Positions 43,530 to 52,495 are shown, counted from the first letter of the stretch. The stretch is DNA of 52,571 nt from Bradyrhizobium sp. (GCF_027451485.1 NZ_DAIDJE010000094.1:1-52571); one strand, 5' to 3'. Made by a program: numbers and translations. The notes: generated by a model from the sequence alone, not told the origin.

Positions 43530-44519
43530 ATGAAGATATCCGATCGTGTCCCGCGCCGCCATTTGCTGGCGTCCCTTCCCGTGCTGTTCGCCGCCTTGAC
43601 GCTTCCGGCATCGGCGCAGGCCAAATACCCCGAGCGTCCCGTCCGCATCGTCGTGCCATTTGCGGCAGGCGGCGTTGCGGATTCCACCTCACGCATCGTG
43701 GCGGACAAGCTTTCGGAAAAGCTCGGCCAGCGCTTCTATGTCGAGAACCAGCCCGGCGCCGGCGGCATTATCGCCGCACGGCAGGCGCTCGGCTCGGCAG
43801 CCGACGGCTATACGCTGATCCTCCTGACCAACGGCACGGCGGTCAGCGTGTCGCTGTTCGAAAAACTTCCGTTCGACCCGGTGAAGGATTTCACCCCGAT
43901 CTCGAGCCTTGGATTTTTCGATTTCGCCTTCGTCACCAGCGCCTCCTCGGGATTCAAGACGCTCGGCGACTTTATTGCTGCGGCCAAGGCCAAGCCGGGC
44001 GAGTTGAATGTCGGCACCATCAATGTCGGCTCGACGCAGAACCTGTCCGCCGAACTGTTCAAGACCGCGGCCAATATCGACTTCACGCTCGTGCCGTTTC
44101 GCGGCAACCACGAGGCGGAAGTCGCGCTGCTCCAGGGCAACGTGTCGCTGGTGATCGACAGCTATTCGGTACTCCAGGGCAATATCGAGGCTGGCAAGCT
44201 GCGCGCGCTTGCGTCCTCCGGCGCGACCCGCTCGGAAAGCACGCCGAAGCTGCCGACCGCGCAGGAAGCGGGAGTGGCGGGCTACGACGTCGTATCCTGG
44301 AATGCGCTTTTCGCCCGCGCCGGCACGCCGCCCGAGATCATCAAGACGCTCAATTCCGCGTTGCAGGAGGTGTTGAGCGATCCCGACATCAGGAAGAAGA
44401 TGCTCGCCCTCGGCATCGAAGCCAAGGCAAGCACGCCCGAAGCGATCGAGGACCGGCTGAAATCCGACATCGACAAGTGGCGGGCCGTGATCGACAAGGC
44501 CCGTATTCCGAAGCAGTGA
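43530..44519 (+). CDS. Bug-family (TctC) tripartite tricarboxylate transporter receptor
   Basis: 329 residues. A signal peptide with paired arginines (RVPRRHLLASLPVLF) ends near ASAQA. The mature chain begins YPERPVRIVVPFAAGGVADS, the Bug hallmark, then QPGAGGIIAARQAL, LPFDPVKDFTPIS and the C-terminal TPPEIIKTLNSALQEVL. It binds a carboxylate in the periplasm. No TctA/TctB permease genes are nearby, as is common for Bug proteins. ATG 43530 is chosen over a 61-codon upstream extension. The gene is followed after 31 bp by the DUF1932 dehydrogenase. Confidence 0.92.
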   Translation: MKISDRVPRRHLLASLPVLFAALTLPASAQAKYPERPVRIVVPFAAGGVADSTSRIVADKLSEKLGQRFYVENQPGAGGIIAARQALGSAADGYTLILLTNGTAVSVSLFEKLPFDPVKDFTPISSLGFFDFAFVTSASSGFKTLGDFIAAAKAKPGELNVGTINVGSTQNLSAELFKTAANIDFTLVPFRGNHEAEVALLQGNVSLVIDSYSVLQGNIEAGKLRALASSGATRSESTPKLPTAQEAGVAGYDVVSWNALFARAGTPPEIIKTLNSALQEVLSDPDIRKKMLALGIEAKASTPEAIEDRLKSDIDKWRAVIDKARIPKQ

Positions 44520-44550
44520 CCGCGCAGGGAATGCTGAAAGGCTGACAAAC

Positions 44551-45495
44551 ATGAGTGCGCCCGCAACCGAGCCCAAGCAGTGGAATGTCGGCCTGATCGG
44601 CTATGGGGAGGTCGGCCGCATCCTCGCCGAGGACCTGCGCAAGCAGGAGATCAATGTCGCGGCCTACGACATCAAGCTGCGCAGCGATCAGAGCGGCCGG
44701 GCGTTGCGCGATCACGCCAGGCAGCTTGGCGTGACGCTGACGGCTTCGCATGCGAACCTTGCCGCGCAATCGGATTTCATCGTCTCGGCGGTGACCGCGA
44801 GCCAGGCCGTGCCGGTGGCGAAAGCCTGCGCAGACACCGTCAAGAAAGGCGCGTGGTATCTCGACTTCAACTCGGCCTCGCCCGGCGCCAAGCAGCGCGC
44901 CGCCGGCATGATCGATGCCGCCGGCGGGCGCTATGTCGAGGGCGCGGTGATGACATCGGTGCCGCCCTATCGGATCAAGGTGCCGCTTTTGCTGGGCGGC
45001 AGCAGTGCATCGGCGCTAGCACCGTTGCTGAACCAGCTCGGATTCGCCGCCACGGTCGCGAGCGACAAGCTCGGCGTCGCTTCGGCCGTGAAGATGTGTC
45101 GCAGCGTGATGATCAAGGGGCTGGAGGCGATGGTGATCGAGAGCTTTACCACCGCGCGCGCCTATGGCGTGGAGGATGCGGTGCTCGCCTCGCTGAAGGA
45201 GACGTTTCCCGGCATCGACTGGGAAAAGCAGGGCGCGTATTTCTTCCAGCGCGTCATCGAGCACGGCCGCCGCCGCAGCGAAGAGGTGCGCGAGGTCGCG
45301 CAGACCGTGCGCGAGATCGGGCTTGAGCCGTGGTCGTCCTCCGGCACCGCCGAGCGGCAGGCATGGATCGCCGATCTCGCCGATGAAGGACTATTCGGTG
45401 AGCGCGGCAGCAAAGGCTTTGCGCGCAGCGCCGACTGGCGCACCGAGGCGGACCGGATACTCGGCGCGATCGAATCGAAGAAGCGAAAGCCATGA
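44551..45495 (+). CDS. NAD(P)-binding dehydrogenase with DUF1932 C-terminal domain
   Basis: 314 residues. The Rossmann opening is VGLIGYGEVGRILAEDL. It lacks the standard DxPVSGG text, having YVEGAVMTSVPPYR in its place, and SAVKMCRSVMIKGLEAMV holds the likely catalytic Lys. The last 70 residues match the DUF1932 type of phosphogluconate-dehydrogenase-like proteins. AAGG precedes ATG 44551. Its stop overlaps, as ATGA, the start of a decayed amidohydrolase gene, so these once formed a three-gene catabolic unit with the Bug receptor. Confidence 0.88.
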   Translation: MSAPATEPKQWNVGLIGYGEVGRILAEDLRKQEINVAAYDIKLRSDQSGRALRDHARQLGVTLTASHANLAAQSDFIVSAVTASQAVPVAKACADTVKKGAWYLDFNSASPGAKQRAAGMIDAAGGRYVEGAVMTSVPPYRIKVPLLLGGSSASALAPLLNQLGFAATVASDKLGVASAVKMCRSVMIKGLEAMVIESFTTARAYGVEDAVLASLKETFPGIDWEKQGAYFFQRVIEHGRRRSEEVREVAQTVREIGLEPWSSSGTAERQAWIADLADEGLFGERGSKGFARSADWRTEADRILGAIESKKRKP

Positions 45496-45682
45496 CGTCG
45501 TCCTGCGAGAGCAGCGACGACGTCCTCCGGGGCACGGACTGGCCGCACCTCGACCCGTAAGACCGCATGCCGGACGACGGCGTGCCGGTCGATTTCATGC
45601 CGCACGCCGCCGCCACGCCGGAGCACAATACAAGCTCCTGGTGGCAAACCCGATGCGGCTCTACCGGCCGGAACAAAACTGA
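45492..45682 (+). pseudogene. Remnant of an amidohydrolase (PDC-hydrolase/LigI-like)
   Basis: An ATG overlapping the dehydrogenase stop opens a frame reading MTSSCESSD, then DVLRGTDWPHLDP, then a TAA at 45558. The same frame continues MPDDGVPVDFMPHAAATPEH, and after a shift of frame the text YKLLVANPMRLYRPEQN runs to TGA 45680-45682. GTDWPH and the final LLVANPMRLY-type end are typical of the C-terminus of amidohydrolase 2 proteins such as 2-pyrone-4,6-dicarboxylate hydrolase. The bulk (about 200 residues) is missing, so an internal deletion, a stop and a frameshift have destroyed it. Confidence 0.7.
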
Positions 45683-45699
45683 GGCGAACGCAATTCTGT

Positions 45700-45787
45700 C
45701 GTCGCCGGGCTATGACCCGGCAACCCATCGGCTTCGCAGGACATCTTCTTCAAAGACGATTGATGCGCGGCCCAAGCCCGCGCATCA
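45700..45787. repeat. Dispersed palindromic repeat after the pseudogene
   Basis: The left part CGTCGCCGGGCTATGACCCGG and the right part TGATGCGCGG-CCCAAGC-CCGCGCATCA (10-bp perfect stem, 45761-45787) belong to the same type as 4066-4152. The remainder of the gap to 45849 shows nothing further. Confidence 0.5.
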
Positions 45788-45849
45788 CTTAACGTATTTG
45801 CCGAAACATTCCCTGACCTGCCTGGCTGGTAAGATCGAAAACCGGCTCC

Positions 45850-46035
45850 TCAATGCACCGTTGCAAAGCAGTATTCCTCGCCCTCGTCGCCGAGCGACAT
45901 GATGGTATAAAGCCTCTGCAGTTCTTCCTCGAGGTGCTCGTTGACGAGCATCAGCGCTTCAAGCGCCCCCCGCATGTTGCCATCGCATGATGCGATGATT
46001 TTTTCGATAGCAACTTCAGTCCGCTTGTACGCCAT
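45850..46035 (-). CDS. Small conserved hypothetical protein (61 aa)
   Basis: 61 residues, MAYKRTEVAIEKIIASC onward, strongly helical and acidic (VNEHLEEELQRLYTIMSL). AGGGGA stands 5 nt before ATG 46035, supporting translation. No domain recognised; no TM helix or signal. It could form a small helical dimer. Confidence 0.6.
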   Translation of the reverse strand: MAYKRTEVAIEKIIASCDGNMRGALEALMLVNEHLEEELQRLYTIMSLGDEGEEYCFATVH

Positions 46036-46052
46036 GGTAATCCCCTACTGCA

Positions 46053-46079
46053 CACACCCGCCTGCCATATCCGGGTGTG
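46053..46079 (-). terminator. Stem-loop downstream of spoVR
   Basis: CACACCCG...CGGGTGTG, a perfect 8-bp stem with an 11-nt loop, about 90 nt after the SpoVR stop and 18 bp upstream of the small gene. No T-run follows, so termination is only a guess; it may instead regulate the small gene. Confidence 0.35.
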
Positions 46080-46166
46080 ATTGGGGCAAAATTCGGCGGC
46101 CCTGGCGATGATTTGGTGGCGCCCCACAGATATCCCCTGACGAAAACTGGGCGCCAGACGCGGGAG

Positions 46167-47708
46167 CTATGCGGCTATTGCAAGGGCGCGGGGGCTGACG
46201 ACGTACTCCTTCAGCACCTTGTCCCTGGCGTCGACCTCAACCAGCGATACGTCATAGGTCCACAGGTCAGCGAGATGTTGCAGCACGCGCCTTGCGTCCG
46301 TTTCGTTGAGCTGGGCTCCCTTCACTACCGTATGGCGAAGGACCAGACGGCGATCTCCGGCGAGGTCGACGTCGACCACCTCGATATTGGGATCGATGAA
46401 GCCGACGTCATATTGCCGCGCAAGTTCGCGACGGATGCGGCGGTAGCCGCGCGCATCGTGGATCGCGTCGACCTTGATGCCTTCGGTGAACGCGGGATCG
46501 TCGTGCAGATGGAACAGCCGCCAGCTTCGGATCAGCTTCGGCGACAGGAACTGACTGATGAAGCTTTCGTCGCGGTAATTGGCCCAGACCTGGCGCAGCG
46601 TGCCCATCACATCGCCTGAGCCGGCGATATCGGGAAACCACTCGCGGTCCTCCTCGTCCGGATCGGTGACGATGCGTTCGATGTCCTGCATCATGGCAAA
46701 GCCGAGCGCGTACGGATTGAAGTCCGAAAAACGCTGGTCGTCGAATTCGGGCTGGAACACCACGTTGGTGTGGGATTGCAGAAATTCGATGAAGTTGCCG
46801 TCGGAGATACGGCCCTGTTCGTGCAGGCGGTTCATGATGCGATAGTGCACGTAGGTCGCCGTGCCCTCGTTCATGACCTTGGTCTGGCTCTGCGGATAGA
46901 AGTATTGCGCGATATGACGCACGATCCGCAACACCTCGCGCTGCCAGGGATGCAATCGCGGCGCGGTCTTTTCCAGGAAATAGAGGATATTCTCCTGCGG
47001 AAGGCCGAGCAGCGCGCGGCGCCGTTCGGAGTTCAGGATCTCGGTGGTCTTCGCCGGGCCCGAAGGCACCGTGCGCCAGAGATCATTGAACATGCTCTGC
47101 TCGTGCTCGCGCCGCTCGCGGGCGCGCTTTTCCTCGGCGCGAAGATCGAGGCCCTTCTTGCCGGGATAGCGGTCGATGCCGTGCGACATCAGGGCATGCG
47201 CGGCATCGAGCGTGATCTCTACCGCAAGCCGTCCATAACGTTCCTCGCAATGGGCGATGTAGCCCTTGGCGAAATCGAGATAGTCGAGAATGCCGTCGGC
47301 GTCGGTCCACTGCCTGAACAGGTAGTTGTTCTTGAAGAAATGGTTGTGGCCGAACGCGGCGTGCGCGATCACCAGCGTCTGCATGGTCGCGGTGTTCTCC
47401 TCCATCAAATAGGAGATGCACGGCGATGAATTGATGACGATCTCGTAGGCAAGGCCCATCAGGCCCTTGCGGTAGAACGTCTCGTGATGGGCGAAGCGCT
47501 TGCCAAACGACCAATGCTTGTAGAAGAGCGGCATGCCGGAGGACGAGTACGCATCAAGCATCTGCTCGGCCGTGATGATCTCGATCTGGTTCGGATAGGT
47601 ATCGAGCCCGAGTTCGCCATGCGCGATCTCCTCGCAGGCATCGTGGATGCGCTGGAGCTGCCGGAAGTCCCAATCGGCACCTTCGAACAGACGTTCGTGC
47701 GTCGTCAT
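46167..47708 (-). CDS. spoVR: SpoVR family protein
   Basis: 513 residues, the usual SpoVR length. It contains GLDTYPNQIEIITAEQMLDAY, FYKHWSFGKRFAHHE, YLMEENTATMQTLVIAHAAFGHNHFFKNN and NEGTATYVHYRIMNRL, all conserved blocks. ATG 47708 overlaps the YeaH stop (ATGA) and has GAGAAGG upstream; a longer frame upstream is in the YeaH gene. It is the third gene of the PrkA-YeaH-SpoVR operon, linked in Gram-negatives to starvation and stress responses; the biochemical role is not settled. Confidence 0.95.
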   Translation of the reverse strand: MTTHERLFEGADWDFRQLQRIHDACEEIAHGELGLDTYPNQIEIITAEQMLDAYSSSGMPLFYKHWSFGKRFAHHETFYRKGLMGLAYEIVINSSPCISYLMEENTATMQTLVIAHAAFGHNHFFKNNYLFRQWTDADGILDYLDFAKGYIAHCEERYGRLAVEITLDAAHALMSHGIDRYPGKKGLDLRAEEKRARERREHEQSMFNDLWRTVPSGPAKTTEILNSERRRALLGLPQENILYFLEKTAPRLHPWQREVLRIVRHIAQYFYPQSQTKVMNEGTATYVHYRIMNRLHEQGRISDGNFIEFLQSHTNVVFQPEFDDQRFSDFNPYALGFAMMQDIERIVTDPDEEDREWFPDIAGSGDVMGTLRQVWANYRDESFISQFLSPKLIRSWRLFHLHDDPAFTEGIKVDAIHDARGYRRIRRELARQYDVGFIDPNIEVVDVDLAGDRRLVLRHTVVKGAQLNETDARRVLQHLADLWTYDVSLVEVDARDKVLKEYVVSPRALAIAA

Positions 47709-48985
47709 GAGGCGGCCTTCTCCTGGTTCTTCCGGCGCTGGAACAGATCGTGAAACACCGGGAAGATTTCGCTGCGGGTCGAGACCTTGCGCATCGACAG
47801 CGGCTGGCCTTCGCTGCGCAGGCGCTGATACAGCGTCCACAGTGAAGAGTCCGGCATCTCGAAGGTCGAGCCGTTGGCCTCGCCGACCTCGAGATAGGCG
47901 AAGAACTGGCTCACGGGCAGGATGTTCTCGGTCAGCAGCCGTCCCGTCAGCGGGCTGTCGGCAAGCGAATTGTCGCCGTCGGAGGCCTGCGCCGCATAGA
48001 TATTCCAGTCGGAGGGCTTGAAGCGCGAGCGCACGATGTCGCTCATCGCCTGCAAGGCGCTGGACACCATGGTGCCGCCGGAGGCCGGACCGTAGAAGAA
48101 CGTCTGCTCGTCGACTTCCTCGGCGTGATCGGTATGGCGGATGAAGACGATCTCGACATGCCGGTAGCGGCGCGTGAGAAAGACGTAGAGCAGCATGTAG
48201 AACCTCTTGGCGAGGTCCTTCATGTGCTCTGTCATCGAGCCCGACACGTCCATCAGGCAGAACATCACCGCCTGCGCCACCGGTTTCGGCACGGTCTCAA
48301 ACCGCCGATAACGAATGTCGAGCGGATCGATGAAGGGAATGCGCTTGGCCTTGGCCTTGAGCGCCTCGAGCTCGGCCAGGATCTCGGCGCGGCGCACTTC
48401 CGACCTCTCGCCTTCCAGTTCCGCCTCGAGTTCGGCGATCTCCTGCGGCTTCGGCCGGCGCAACGCGACGCGGCGCGCCAGTGCGAGCTGCACGGTGCGG
48501 CTGATCGAGATATTGGCCGGCGACCCTGACGTCGAATAGCCGGCGCGCTGCAGGCCCTCGCTCTCGACTTCCGCCAGCTTGCGCTTGGCAAGATCCGGCA
48601 ATTCGAGGTCGTCCAGGAACAGGTCGACGAATTCGTCGCGCGACAGCACGAAACGGAAATCGTCCTCGCTGTCGCCCTCGCCGGCCTGCGAACCACGGCC
48701 GCCGCCGCCGTTCGGACGCGGGAGCACGTCGCCCTCGACAAACTTCTTGTTGCCGGGCAGCACCCGGTCACGCGTGCCGCCCTCGGTGCGGAAGCGGGGC
48801 TCATGCATCCCGTCAAGCGGGATGGAGACCTCGCCGCCTTCCAGGACATCCTTGATGTCCCGGCCCTCCGACGTCTTCTTGACGGCGCCCTGGACCAACG
48901 CCTTGGCACGGCGCAGGAACCGCTGGCGGTTTTCCAGGCTCTTGGAGCCTGGATTCAGTCGCCGATCGACTATGAACATGGTCAC
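47705..48985 (-). CDS. yeaH: YeaH/YhbH family protein with VWA-like domain (DUF444)
   Basis: 426 residues. An N-terminal basic part FIVDRRLNPGSKSLENRQRFLRR-type opening is followed by a Gly-rich linker (RPNGGGGRGSQAGEGDSEDD). A VWA-like domain with metal-ion site FCLMDVSGSMTEHMKDLAKR (DxSxS) starts near 240. It probably acts with the PrkA kinase. GTG 48985 has GAGG 8 nt before it; ATG 48979 is the alternative that fits family starts. 27 bp separate it from prkA. Confidence 0.93.
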   Translation of the reverse strand: MTMFIVDRRLNPGSKSLENRQRFLRRAKALVQGAVKKTSEGRDIKDVLEGGEVSIPLDGMHEPRFRTEGGTRDRVLPGNKKFVEGDVLPRPNGGGGRGSQAGEGDSEDDFRFVLSRDEFVDLFLDDLELPDLAKRKLAEVESEGLQRAGYSTSGSPANISISRTVQLALARRVALRRPKPQEIAELEAELEGERSEVRRAEILAELEALKAKAKRIPFIDPLDIRYRRFETVPKPVAQAVMFCLMDVSGSMTEHMKDLAKRFYMLLYVFLTRRYRHVEIVFIRHTDHAEEVDEQTFFYGPASGGTMVSSALQAMSDIVRSRFKPSDWNIYAAQASDGDNSLADSPLTGRLLTENILPVSQFFAYLEVGEANGSTFEMPDSSLWTLYQRLRSEGQPLSMRKVSTRSEIFPVFHDLFQRRKNQEKAAS

Positions 48986-49012
48986 TGTTGACGCCTCACT
49001 CCTGTTGACGCC

Positions 49013-50956
49013 TCAGCCGGCCTGTTTCACCCGCATGTACCATTCGACGAGCCGACGAACCTGGCGCTCGGTGTAACCGCGCTCCACCATCCGCGCGACG
49101 AAATCGCCGTGCTTCTTTTCCGTCTCGCCGTCCTTCTTCGATCCGAACGAGATCACCGGAAGCAGATCCTCGACCTGCGAGAATATGCGTTTTTCGATGA
49201 CTTCGCGGATCTTTTCGTAAGACGTCCAGGACGGATTCTTGCCGCCGTTCTGGGCGCGCGAGCGCAGCGAGAACTTGACGACCTCGTTGCGGAAATCCTT
49301 CGGGTTGGCGATACCCGCCGGCTTCTCGATCTTGGTCAGCTCCTGATTGAGCAGCTCGCGGTTGAGCATCTGGCCGGTGTCGGGATCCTTGAAGTCCTGA
49401 TCCTCGATCCAGGCATCGGCATAATCGACGTAACGGTCGAACAGGTTCTGGCCGTAATCGGCGTAGGATTCCAGATAGGCCTTCTGGATTTCGTTGCCGA
49501 TGAACTCGGCATAGCGCGGCACCAGCTCGGCCTTGATGAATTCGAGATAGCGCTTCTCGATTTCCTCCGGCAGCTGCTCGCGGCGGATCGAATGCTCCAG
49601 CACGTACATCAGGTGCACGGGATCGGCGCCGATCTCGGTGGTGTCGTGGTTGAAGGTCGAGGCCAGCACCTTGAAGGCGAAACGGGTCGAGACGCCGTCC
49701 ATGCCCTCGTCGACGCCGGCGGCATCGCGATATTCCTGCACGCTGCGCGCCTTCGGATCGCTCTCCTTCAGGCTCTCGCCGTCATAGACGCGCATCTTGG
49801 CAAACAGCGTCGAGTTCTCGTGCCGGCGAAGCCGCGACATTACCGAGAAGCGGGCAAGCGTCTCGAGGGTCGCCGGCGCGCAGGGCGCCGCCGCAAGCTC
49901 GGAGCCCTGGATGAGCTTCTCGTAGATCTTCTGCTCTTCGGTGACGCGCAGGCAGTACGGCACCTTGATGACGCAGATACGGTCGATGAACGCTTCGTTG
50001 TTCTTGTTGGACTTGAAGCTCTGCCATTCGGCTTCGTTGGAGTGCGCGAGAATGACTCCGGTGAAGGGGATCGCGCCGATATTCTCGGTGCCGATGTAGT
50101 TGCCTTCCTGCGTCGCGGTCAAAAGCGGGTGCAGCATCTTGATCGGCGCCTTGAACATCTCGACGAATTCGAGGATGCCCTGATTGGCGCGGTTCAGTCC
50201 GCCGGAGTAGCTATACGCGTCGGGATCGTTCTGCGCATAGGTCTCGAGCTTGCGGATGTCGACCTTGCCGACCAGCGAGGAGATGTCCTGGTTGTTTTCG
50301 TCGCCCGGCTCGGTCTTGGCGATCGCGATCTGGCGCAGACGGGAGGGCTGGATCTTGGCGACGCGGAAGCGGGAAATATCGCCGCCGAAAGCCTCCAGCC
50401 GCTTGTAGCACCACGGGCTCATCAAGCCGTTGAGACGCCGGCGCGGAATGCCGTACTTTTCCTCGATCATCGGCCCCAGCTGTTCGGGATCGAACAGGCC
50501 GAGCGGTGACTCGAACACGGGCGAGAGTTCATCGCCGGCCTTCAGCACGTAGATCGGGTGAACTTCCATCAGCGACTTCAAGCGCTCGGCGAGCGAGGAC
50601 TTGCCGCCGCCGACCGGGCCGAGCAGGTAAAGAATCTGCTTGCGCTCTTCGAGGCCCTGGGCTGCGTGACGGAAGAAACCAACGATGCGTTCGATCGTTT
50701 CTTCCATTCCGTGAAAGCCGGCGAAGGCCGGATAGACGCGCATGGTCCGGTTCAAAAAAATACGGCCAAGGCGTGGGTCCCTGGCCGTGTCTATCATCTG
50801 AGGCTCGCCGATCGCAGCTAGTAGTCGTTCTGCCGCATTCGCGTATTTCATCGGGTCGCCGCGACACGACTCCAGATATTCCGCCATCGACATGTCGGTC
50901 TCGCTCCGCGCCTCGAACGACCGGGCGAAAGCATTGAACAGAGAGTCGTTATACAT
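49013..50956 (-). CDS. prkA: PrkA family serine protein kinase (YeaG)
   Basis: 647 residues. The AAA-type ATPase N-terminal domain has Walker A LLGPVGGGKSSLAERLK near residue 113 and YSGGLNRANQGILEFVEMFK near 250. The C-terminal domain related to protein kinases includes YRDAAGVDEGMDGVSTRFAFK. GAGGAGCGG precedes ATG 50956. It heads the PrkA-YeaH-SpoVR operon, transcribed leftward from a long upstream region that contains a CtrA-type box. Confidence 0.96.
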   Translation of the reverse strand: MYNDSLFNAFARSFEARSETDMSMAEYLESCRGDPMKYANAAERLLAAIGEPQMIDTARDPRLGRIFLNRTMRVYPAFAGFHGMEETIERIVGFFRHAAQGLEERKQILYLLGPVGGGKSSLAERLKSLMEVHPIYVLKAGDELSPVFESPLGLFDPEQLGPMIEEKYGIPRRRLNGLMSPWCYKRLEAFGGDISRFRVAKIQPSRLRQIAIAKTEPGDENNQDISSLVGKVDIRKLETYAQNDPDAYSYSGGLNRANQGILEFVEMFKAPIKMLHPLLTATQEGNYIGTENIGAIPFTGVILAHSNEAEWQSFKSNKNNEAFIDRICVIKVPYCLRVTEEQKIYEKLIQGSELAAAPCAPATLETLARFSVMSRLRRHENSTLFAKMRVYDGESLKESDPKARSVQEYRDAAGVDEGMDGVSTRFAFKVLASTFNHDTTEIGADPVHLMYVLEHSIRREQLPEEIEKRYLEFIKAELVPRYAEFIGNEIQKAYLESYADYGQNLFDRYVDYADAWIEDQDFKDPDTGQMLNRELLNQELTKIEKPAGIANPKDFRNEVVKFSLRSRAQNGGKNPSWTSYEKIREVIEKRIFSQVEDLLPVISFGSKKDGETEKKHGDFVARMVERGYTERQVRRLVEWYMRVKQAG

Positions 50957-51212
50957 TGATCCCGCTCCTCATCTGGTTGCTGCCACCGCTTTCAGGCGCG
51001 TCGCTGTCACATCCACGTCGTCGAGCGATGTCTGTACCGGCCCCGCGAATCAGTCCCCGTAACTACCTCCATTGGACACGCGACCGACTCCAAGGGGCAA
51101 TGCAATACTTATGCAAGACGATCCGTCGTGGATAAAAAAACATCTGAATCCTACGCTCTGTAACCATGCCGCAACATTCCGGATCACTACCGATATGCTG
51201 TCAGGCGGAGTA

Positions 51213-51228
51213 TTAACGCACTATTAAC
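51213..51228. promoter_or_regulatory. CtrA box (TTAA-N7-TTAAC)
   Basis: TTAACGCACTATTAAC fits the alphaproteobacterial CtrA full site TTAA-N7-TTAA exactly, in DNA of high GC. It lies 257 bp upstream of prkA and about 470 bp upstream of the cyclic-nucleotide protein. The 738-bp region 50957-51694 holds no supported gene; an open frame on the plus strand from 51323 lacks coding character before 51695. Confidence 0.55.
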
Positions 51229-51694
51229 GATAATCTGCCCTGAGCTGGATCAATAAAATTGGTCGCACCGCTCGGCGATATGGAGGCATTCCGCTTCACA
51301 AGCGCGATATCGCCGCGGCGCGTTGACGCGGCTAAGGAACAAAATTGTTCCTCGCGCCGCGGTGCGCGCCTTTGTGACTGACACCCGGGCGGGCGGATAC
51401 GCCTCGCCCGACGACCACGCTCAAGCAGGCCGCCGCCGTACCGTCATCGCCATTCGACTAAGGGCGGAGAGCGAGGCGGGCTTTTGCTCCCGACCAGGCG
51501 AGGTTAGCCGCCTTTTCCGCCCGGATTCGGCGCTGTTACGCTTGCGAACCGCCTGCCCCCGGGTTTTTTCGGGGTATAGTCCGCTCGTCGGAATCGACCC
51601 GCCTGGATCCGGAAAGGGCGTCAGCCGCAGCAGCTTCCTGACGCGACAGCCGGAAAAGAAGGCGGGTGCGACAAATTTTGTGCAAGGAACGGTC

Positions 51695-52495
51695 ATGATC
51701 CCCAGTGCAGACATGTCGACGGTTCTCAACCGCATCCTCGACACCGCGGCTGACAATCTGCGGGTCGCCAAGATCCTGATCCAGCTCGGGCTCGACCCCA
51801 ACAATGTCACCTATGACGCGATCTTCAACCGCCTGCTCGAACTCTTCCTCGCCAACATCACGCTCGCCAACCTGCTGGCGCTGATCGGCGCGATCTTTTT
51901 CGTCGCGACGCTGCTGACCCAGACCATGGTGCCCTTGCGGGTCGCCAACATGATCGGCTGCGCCTTCTTTGCGGCTTTCGGCGCGCTCACCGGAACCATC
52001 ACGACGTTTCTGTTGTACCTGCTGATGGTGCCGATCAACGCCTGGCGGCTCCGCCAGATGCTCAACCTCGTGAAGATGGCGCGCAGCGCAACGCAGGGCG
52101 ACACCTCGATGGAATGGTTGAAGCCGTTCATGACCGAGCGGAAGTATCGCAAGGGCGACGTGCTGTTTCGAAAGGACGACCCGGCCGCCGAGATGTTCCT
52201 CACAGTGACCGGAAGGTTTCTGGTCAAGGAGATCAGTGTCGAGTTGCCGCCGGGGCGGCTGATGGGCGAACTCGGCTTCCTGTCGCCCGACAACCGGCGC
52301 ACCGCGACCGTCACCTGCCTGGAGGACGGCCACGTGCTCACCATCACCTACGAAAAGCTCCTCGAGATCTACTTCCAGAATCCGCAGTTCGGCTATTACT
52401 TCCTGGTGCTGACCAGCCAGCGCCTCCTGGAAAACATCGCGCGGCTGGAGGCTGTCATCGCGCAGAACAAGATCACTCAGCCTGCGGCGAATTAG
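51695..52495 (+). CDS. Three-TM protein with cyclic-nucleotide-binding domain
   Basis: 266 residues. The N-terminal 60 residues are helical and soluble. Three TM segments follow between about 55 and 125 (LANLLALIGAIFFVATLL, MIGCAFFAAFGALTG and an adjoining TITTFLLYLLMVPI). A cyclic-nucleotide-binding domain spans about 150-250 with KGDVLFRKDDPAAEMFLTVTG, GRLMGELGFLSPDNRRTATV and a final helix. The phosphate-binding cassette reads GELGFLSPDNRRTA, close to the GELALLxxxxRxA type. The order matches bacterial Popeye-like proteins. AAGGA precedes ATG 51695; an upstream extension of 124 codons is not supported. Confidence 0.85.
   Translation: MIPSADMSTVLNRILDTAADNLRVAKILIQLGLDPNNVTYDAIFNRLLELFLANITLANLLALIGAIFFVATLLTQTMVPLRVANMIGCAFFAAFGALTGTITTFLLYLLMVPINAWRLRQMLNLVKMARSATQGDTSMEWLKPFMTERKYRKGDVLFRKDDPAAEMFLTVTGRFLVKEISVELPPGRLMGELGFLSPDNRRTATVTCLEDGHVLTITYEKLLEIYFQNPQFGYYFLVLTSQRLLENIARLEAVIAQNKITQPAAN

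Noticed and set aside
45567..45902. 111-codon open frame after the DUF1932 gene as a new protein
   Set aside because: Its first 20 residues are amidohydrolase remnant, and the rest reads through a palindromic repeat in the wrong frame.
49109..50509. 466-codon frame opposite prkA
   Set aside because: Antisense shadow; Leu/Ala/Asp-rich text produced by the codon bias of prkA.
50957..51694. General-stress (EcfG) promoter before prkA
   Set aside because: GGAAT and GTT elements occur, but with the wrong spacing; nothing convincing.
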